This document shows, piece by piece, positions 14,481 through 17,931 of a DNA stretch of 17,931 nt (its first letter is position 1; every line of letters starts with the position of its first letter). The notes under the pieces were generated by a model. The model was not told the origin of the DNA. It searched no databases and worked only from the letters and a program-made list of their open reading frames with translations. The stretch comes from DATLFA01 sp039934635 (GTDB taxonomy: Bacteria; Actinomycetota; Acidimicrobiia; Acidimicrobiales; WLNW01), in the NCBI GenBank assembly GCA_039934635.1, contig JBDTLT010000101.1:1-17931 (forward strand), written 5' to 3'. Made by a program: the position numbers and the translations under genes.

Positions 14481-15264
14481 CGGCGACGTCGTCTTCCACT
14501 TTTCGGTCGTCCGAGGTCAACAGGTCGTGGAGCGCTTGGGCGAAGCCGGACTGGCCGGCAAGCTCCGACGCGGTGCCGTCGAAGCGCACGCCGCCCCCGA
14601 CGATCGCCACGATCCGGTCGCAGACGCGCTCGATCTCCTCCAACCGGTGGCTGGATAGGAGCACGGCAACGCCCTCTTCCGCGGTACGCCGCAGCATCTG
14701 TCCGATCGCCATCGCGGCCACCGGATCGAGCGCGCGAGTCGGCTCGTCGAGCACGAGCACGCGCGGACGGTGCAATAGGCCGCGGGCGATCGACAGGCGT
14801 GAACGCATCCCCGATGAGTAGCCGAAGACGAGCCGGTCACGTGCGGCCAGCCCGACGGACTGCAGCAGTTCGTCAGCACGGGCGATGGACTGCGCGCGAG
14901 TCAGGCCCTGCATCACGCCGAAGAACTCGAGGTTGCGGCGGCCCGTCAGGCGCCAATACAGCGCCCGGTCATCCGACAGTACGAGGCCCAGCACCTGGCG
15001 AACGGAGTCGGCTTGCGTCTTGACGTCGAACCCGCATACCGAGACGTGCCCGCTCGTCGGCTCGAGCAGCGTCGAGATGATCTTCATGAGCGTCGTCTTG
15101 CCGGCACCGTTCGGTCCGACGAGACCGACGACCTCGCCGGGAGCGACGCGCAAATCGATGTTCGAGAGGGCGGGAACGTCGGTGTTGGACGCGGTGCGGA
15201 TCAGGCGCCGCTGCAAACCACGCGGGCGTCCGTACGTGTGGCTGACGTCTTCGACGAGGAGCAT
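14470..15264 (-). CDS. ABC transporter ATP-binding subunit (ABC-2 exporter type)
   Basis: 264 residues from ATG 15264. Powers the adjacent permease. Seen: Walker A GPNGAGKT (50-57), an Asp-Asp-Arg/YWRLTG segment (98-108) where the Q-loop lies, signature YSSGMRSRL (149-157), Walker B VLVLDEP (169-175) and H-loop His206 in LSSH. The basic insertion GRPRGLQRRLIR (12-23) after the first strand is found in some polysaccharide/antibiotic exporter ATPases. The frame stays open to 15648, but the first 128 codons of that longer frame lack conserved sequence, and the typical family N-terminus (LLVEDVSHTYG) begins at this ATG. An AGGA lies about 12 nt upstream, a rather long spacing. It is the first gene of the minus-strand operon ATPase-permease-PKS-thioesterase. 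Confidence 0.93.
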   Translation of the reverse strand: MLLVEDVSHTYGRPRGLQRRLIRTASNTDVPALSNIDLRVAPGEVVGLVGPNGAGKTTLMKIISTLLEPTSGHVSVCGFDVKTQADSVRQVLGLVLSDDRALYWRLTGRRNLEFFGVMQGLTRAQSIARADELLQSVGLAARDRLVFGYSSGMRSRLSIARGLLHRPRVLVLDEPTRALDPVAAMAIGQMLRRTAEEGVAVLLSSHRLEEIERVCDRIVAIVGGGVRFDGTASELAGQSGFAQALHDLLTSDDRKVEDDVADGS

Positions 15265-15340
15265 CGGGCTAGCGGGTCCTGCCGCTGACGGGCACCCCGT
15301 CCCCCGGTCGCTGGAGCATCCGCCGCACTCTACTGCCGAC

Positions 15341-15355
15341 GAATCGTTTCGATTC
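15341..15355. promoter_or_regulatory. Perfect palindrome in the divergent promoter region, candidate operator
   Basis: GAATCG-TTT-CGATTC is a perfect 6-bp inverted repeat with a 3-nt spacer. It sits in the 170-bp region (15265-15434) between the divergent ABC transporter operon and the peptidoglycan-binding-domain gene. Such a site suits a dimeric repressor controlling the exporter, but no regulator gene is in the window. For the plus strand a TACGAT (15400-15405), 29 nt before the ATG, is a possible -10 element without a good -35. No convincing -35/-10 pair was found for the minus strand. Confidence 0.35.
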
Positions 15356-15423
15356 TCGACCCCCGGTACGCCGCCCCTTCTCACCAGCACCGACGATGTT
15401 ACGATCTTGGCTGCGCTCGCAAC

Positions 15424-15428
15424 GGAGG
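15424..15428 (+). promoter_or_regulatory. Ribosome binding site of the peptidoglycan-binding-domain gene
   Basis: GGAGG lies 6 nt before ATG 15435 and selects this start over the in-frame ATG at 15396, which has no such site. Confidence 0.75.
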
Positions 15429-15434
15429 GGACGC

Positions 15435-16133
15435 ATGGCATTCGGCGATCAATGGCTCGGCTGCATGAACCAGACCAACGGGGCCCTCGGGCTGCCGGGA
15501 CCGACCCAGATCTATCACGGCGTCGAAGAGGTGCTCCACGCGGCGCATGAGATCCATCTGGCGTTGAGTGGCATGGAGCCGGCAGAGGCGGTGGAGTACC
15601 TCGTCCATTCCGGAGCAATTCCGGCGGGCATGATCGCCACCGCGACAACGGCCGGGCCGATCGCGGGGGAGGCCGCCGCGGTGGCCCTCGCGTGGTACGC
15701 GGGCACGTCCATCGGCTGTGCGTCGACCGCGGCTCGCCGCGAGTGGGGCGACCAGATCAACGAGTGGTTCATCCAGCAGCTTGCGGACTGGGGCAACAGC
15801 TACTTCAGTGGCGGCGCCGTGGTCGCGGTTGCGCCGCCGATCGGTCAGCCTGCGCACACGGAGCAAACGACGTTGCGCTCGAGCAACACGGCCCACGAGG
15901 ACCCGGCGCCGGCCATCCCCAATGCGCCACAGATACAGGAAGGATGCGGTGCGTCGTACGCCGACTGGACCAGACACCTTCAGGAGTTGCTGATCCAACG
16001 CGGCTACGACGTCGTGGCCGACGGTGACTTCGGCCCGCGCACGACTGAGGCCGTGAAAGCCTTTCAAACACAGGCGGGGCTCAGCGCCGACGGCGTTGTC
16101 GGCGACGCAACGTGGGCCGCGTTGATGTCCTGA
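15435..16133 (+). CDS. Hypothetical protein with C-terminal peptidoglycan-binding domain
   Basis: 232 residues. The C-terminal part (about 178-230) matches the PG_binding_1 repeat: LQELLIQRGY, then DGDFGPRTTEAVKAFQ, then GLSADGVVGDATWAAL, a three-helix module that binds cell-wall peptides. The N-terminal 130 residues are not recognised. They contain an amphipathic stretch (28-57), an Ala/Gly-rich hydrophobic segment (61-98, including IPAGMIATATTAGPIAGEA) and a Trp-rich helix (104-120). A Pro/Thr/Ser-rich linker (133-170) joins the two halves. There is no N-terminal signal peptide, although the wall-binding module implies export. It could leave through a non-Sec route, or the hydrophobic segment may anchor it. 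It is divergent from the ABC operon and has no enzymatic domain. A membrane-active toxin or lysis-type role is possible but unproven. Confidence 0.85.
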   Translation: MAFGDQWLGCMNQTNGALGLPGPTQIYHGVEEVLHAAHEIHLALSGMEPAEAVEYLVHSGAIPAGMIATATTAGPIAGEAAAVALAWYAGTSIGCASTAARREWGDQINEWFIQQLADWGNSYFSGGAVVAVAPPIGQPAHTEQTTLRSSNTAHEDPAPAIPNAPQIQEGCGASYADWTRHLQELLIQRGYDVVADGDFGPRTTEAVKAFQTQAGLSADGVVGDATWAALMS

Positions 16134-16319
16134 AATCTGGCTGACGCTCTTTCCCGCCATCCGCCGGACTCGATCGTCGCGTCTTCGGCAGGTCGGCAGG
16201 TCGGCGGGGCGCGACTGCATCAGCGCGTAGAACCCAAATCGTCGTGGTTGAGCACCTCCACCATCCTGTTTGCAGCCGCAGCCCGCCGCGAGGCGCGCCC
16301 AGATCGCGATCAGAGCACC
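16134..16319. other. Intergenic stretch without recognisable gene
   Basis: First part of the 458-bp gap between the peptidoglycan-binding-domain gene and the cupin gene. The only structure noted is a short tandem CGGCAGGT (16186-16193, 16194-16201). No terminator, tRNA or convincing coding frame was seen. Decayed sequence of the McrC-like relic that follows may extend into it. Confidence 0.4.
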
Positions 16320-16493
16320 GAGGTCGGGAGTGAGCGTGCTGTAGGACCGGCTGGTCTCATCGTTGCACCACCGCGTGGAGTTGGTGTTGCACCGAGGCCT
16401 CAAGGGATGCCGTCTGGAGCGACTCACGGACGAGGCGCGTCACGAAGCGTTCGAAGACCGCGTTCATATCAATCAAGAAGGCGGACACGCTGC
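16320..16493 (-). pseudogene. McrC-like fragment (McrBC restriction system), frameshifted relic
   Basis: On the minus strand, codons at 16482-16417 read AFLIDMNAVFERFVTRLVR. This strongly resembles the conserved core of McrC (FLxDMNxLFExFVxxLL), the subunit that pairs with the McrB GTPase to cut DNA containing 5-methylcytosine. The frame ends in a TGA at 16357-16359. In another frame just after it (16331-16320) TPDL appears, a likely trace of the McrC PDL nuclease-region motif, suggesting a frameshift. Neither the N-terminal part, the DxK nuclease residues nor an McrB gene is present, so this cannot be functional. The open frame continues up to 16602, over the cupin start, but that part shows no McrC similarity. 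It is a remnant of a lost defence locus. Confidence 0.55.
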
Positions 16494-16591
16494 CCGCCGA
16501 AGACATCGAACCGGTCATCGAACGCCAGGCCCCCGAGGGACAAGCTTGGCCACGCTGCTCTACGATGGGTTGCCCGCGGGACGGACCATCG

Positions 16592-17551
16592 ATGGTGAGC
16601 ACGACTGAGCTATTACGACGGTCGCCGAATTACGACAACGCGAGCGCAATAGCCGAGGTCGACGCGACCAACCTGACTCCCTACGAGTTCCACAACACGT
16701 ACGTCCTCGCGCATCAGCCATGCGTGATCCGCGGCGCTGCCGCGCACTGGCCGGCGATCACCAACTGGAACGTCGGCAGTCTGCGCGCCGCGGTTGGTGA
16801 GACGACGATCGGCGTGCAGACCATCGGTGTTCTCTACGAACCTCTCGTCGAGTACTCGCTCAAGCGGCTCAGCGCGACGAGCCCGATGACCATGAACGAA
16901 TTTCTCGACGAGATCGAAGGCCCACGTCCGAGGGTGCAACTGTATGCCGAACGCCTCACCGCGCTCGGACAACTCTCCAGCGATCTCGGCAGTTTCACAG
17001 GGATCGATGTCAGCACTCGCGGGGCCCGGTTCTACCAGGACCGGTTCTTCCTTTCCCGACGCGGGTATACCGACTGGCACGTCCACACCGGTGATGAAAC
17101 CCTCACTGCTCAGCTCGTAGGTGACAAGGAGTTCTTGCTGCACGAGCCAGCAGCGATGAAGACGCTCCTGCCGATGGCGAAGATCGGAGTGTGGCAGACC
17201 GAGTCCGGGTCGTGGCCCGTGTCGTTCGCCTCCCTGGTTCCTCGGCGTGTCGTCCTGCACCCTGGCGACGTGATCTACATCCCGATGCACTGGTGGCACG
17301 CTGTTGAAGCCCTCGGCGACTCACTCAACGCCACGTACGCCCATGTGTTCGCCACGCCCTGGCGCTGGATGGGCGATGTGCGCCTGCAAAATGTCCGCTT
17401 CGCGGTCGTCGCTGCGCTCGGCCGTTCACTGACCGAATCCATGCAGTCGGGGCGACCTCGGCAACTTCGCCACGTCGCCCGCGTACTCGGGACCGTCGTC
17501 GTCGGCCTCCCCGCCGCGCTGTGGCACAACCGCACCAAGACCGGCAAATGA
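16592..17551 (+). CDS. Cupin_8 / JmjC-like Fe(II)-2-oxoglutarate oxygenase family protein
   Basis: 319 residues from ATG 16592. Members of this family (FIH, JMJD5, YcfD-like) hydroxylate side chains of proteins or small molecules using Fe(II), 2-oxoglutarate and O2 in the cytosol. Seen: the N-terminal FHNTYVLAHQPCVIRGAAAHWPA entry typical of the family, the first metal-binding strand WHVHTGDETLTAQLVGDK (162-179), GDVIYIPMHWWHAVEALGDS (225-244) with the second metal His236, and an extended tail (about 260-319) of basic and hydrophobic residues. Odd: where relatives have HxD, this protein shows His163-Val-His165 with Asp168 farther on, so the Fe ligand set is uncertain. Start choice: an in-frame ATG at 16565 has no ribosome site, the GTG at 16595 is also possible, and none has a strong Shine-Dalgarno. 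There is no clear operon partner. A tailoring role for the polyketide is conceivable but not supported by position. Confidence 0.85.
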   Translation: MVSTTELLRRSPNYDNASAIAEVDATNLTPYEFHNTYVLAHQPCVIRGAAAHWPAITNWNVGSLRAAVGETTIGVQTIGVLYEPLVEYSLKRLSATSPMTMNEFLDEIEGPRPRVQLYAERLTALGQLSSDLGSFTGIDVSTRGARFYQDRFFLSRRGYTDWHVHTGDETLTAQLVGDKEFLLHEPAAMKTLLPMAKIGVWQTESGSWPVSFASLVPRRVVLHPGDVIYIPMHWWHAVEALGDSLNATYAHVFATPWRWMGDVRLQNVRFAVVAALGRSLTESMQSGRPRQLRHVARVLGTVVVGLPAALWHNRTKTGK

Positions 17552-17879
17552 AGCCACCGCCAGGCGAATAGGGCCTCACGTCCCTCGACGTCGACGGTGA
17601 ACCCGAGTTCTTTCAACCGGGAGATCGGGTCCGCATCTGTCGGATCACCTGGCGGACTCGTGGGTCGCACTCGACGCCGCGCTTTTATCGCATCGGCGTC
17701 TCCACCGAGTCTCGCCAACGCGTCCGCGAGAAGACGACGCACGTCGATCGCGCACCAACGACGACTCGTCGCACAACGCCAAGCCCTCGGCCCCAAAGTC
17801 AACCCTCGAACCCGCCGCCTGACACCGATGTCGCACTCACGCCCAAGGGGCGAAACACCTGGCTGAACTGCACCGATGA
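17552..17879. other. Gap before the tRNA; coding-like but unassigned minus-strand stretch
   Basis: 328 bp with no confident gene. On the minus strand the frame from 17802 gives a protein-like stretch (IDVRRLLADALARLGG, then ISRLKELGFTVDVEG, between about 17750 and 17556), but its stop lies deep inside the convergent cupin gene (17275). It has no recognised family, so it may be a gene remnant or chance. A distant inverted pair CCGCCAGG (17557-17564) / CCTGGCGG (17648-17655) is too far apart for a terminator. No integrase or clear direct repeat was seen. Confidence 0.3.
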
Positions 17880-17931
17880 TGGTGGTCGGGCGGGGCGTCG
17901 ATCCCCGGACCTACCGCTTTTCAGGCGGCTC
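17880..17931 (-). tRNA. tRNA-Phe (GAA), 3' part, truncated by the window end
   Basis: Minus-strand folding gives: A26; anticodon stem GCCGC/GCGGT (5 pairs with one G-U); 7-nt loop CTGAAAA with U33 and anticodon GAA (plus-strand 17920-17922); variable loop AGGTC; T-stem CGGGG/CCCCG; 3' acceptor strand CCCGACC; discriminator A73; and encoded CCA (17880-17882). Nucleotides 1-24 (5' acceptor and most of the D-arm) lie outside the window. Odd: the T-loop is ATCGACG, so position 54 is A instead of the near-universal T, which could mean a decayed or duplicated copy. Confidence 0.85.

Noticed and set aside
15265..15648. Longer N-terminus for the ABC ATPase (start at 15648)
   Set aside because: The extra 128 residues are Arg/Pro/Ser-rich, overlap the divergent gene, and precede the standard ABC N-terminal strand.
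16248..16598. 116-codon open frame on the plus strand
   Set aside because: Arg/Pro-rich without domain or ribosome site. It is antisense to the McrC-like fragment and overlaps the cupin start.

Overview
The window is GC-rich bacterial DNA. It is dominated by two large single-module type I polyketide synthase (PKS) genes that converge on each other. GC-rich codon use, ABC-2 export genes, and modular PKSs with short N-terminal docking helices fit an actinomycete-like or myxobacterium-like host. The sequence alone does not fix the phylum.

Layout. Positions 3-158 hold the last 51 codons of an upstream PKS protein, with a 9-residue tandem repeat in its tail. It overlaps by ATGA the first complete PKS (155-6658, +; KS-AT-DH-ER-KR-ACP, fully reducing, malonyl-type AT). 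After a 42-bp convergent gap made largely of a 14-bp tandem repeat come, on the minus strand, a stand-alone thioesterase (6701-7441) and the second PKS (7468-13494). Upstream of these, on the same strand, lie an ABC-2 permease (13674-14480) and its ATPase (14470-15264). A short divergent region with a perfect palindrome separates this operon from a plus-strand protein with a hydrophobic segment and a C-terminal peptidoglycan-binding domain (15435-16133). Then come a decayed antisense McrC-like fragment, a cupin_8/JmjC-like oxygenase (16592-17551), about 330 bp without a convincing gene, and the 3' part of a tRNA-Phe(GAA) on the minus strand running off the window end.

Most interesting point. 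The minus-strand PKS reads KS-AT-DH(dead)-KR-ACP followed by a C-terminal domain resembling the sulfotransferase domains of curacin CurM and the cyanobacterial olefin synthases. Its DH has lost the catalytic His (Arg), the catalytic Asp (Glu) and the accessory motifs, so it should leave a beta-hydroxyacyl-ACP. That is the substrate for sulfation and decarboxylative elimination to a terminal alkene in Cur/Ols systems. The next gene, 26 bp downstream, is a thioesterase. Together these look like a split or diverged Ols-type off-loading station (ACP-ST in one protein, TE in trans). However, the ST-like domain is short and its 5'-phosphosulfate loop is degenerate, so it may instead be inactive or repurposed.

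How the genes may work together (inference). The upstream PKS hands its chain to the 155-6658 module, which adds two fully reduced carbons. The minus-strand module may add the last malonyl unit and keep a 3-hydroxyl. The thioesterase releases or edits, and the ABC pair exports the product. The right flank (McrC relic, partial tRNA) looks like accessory-region border DNA.
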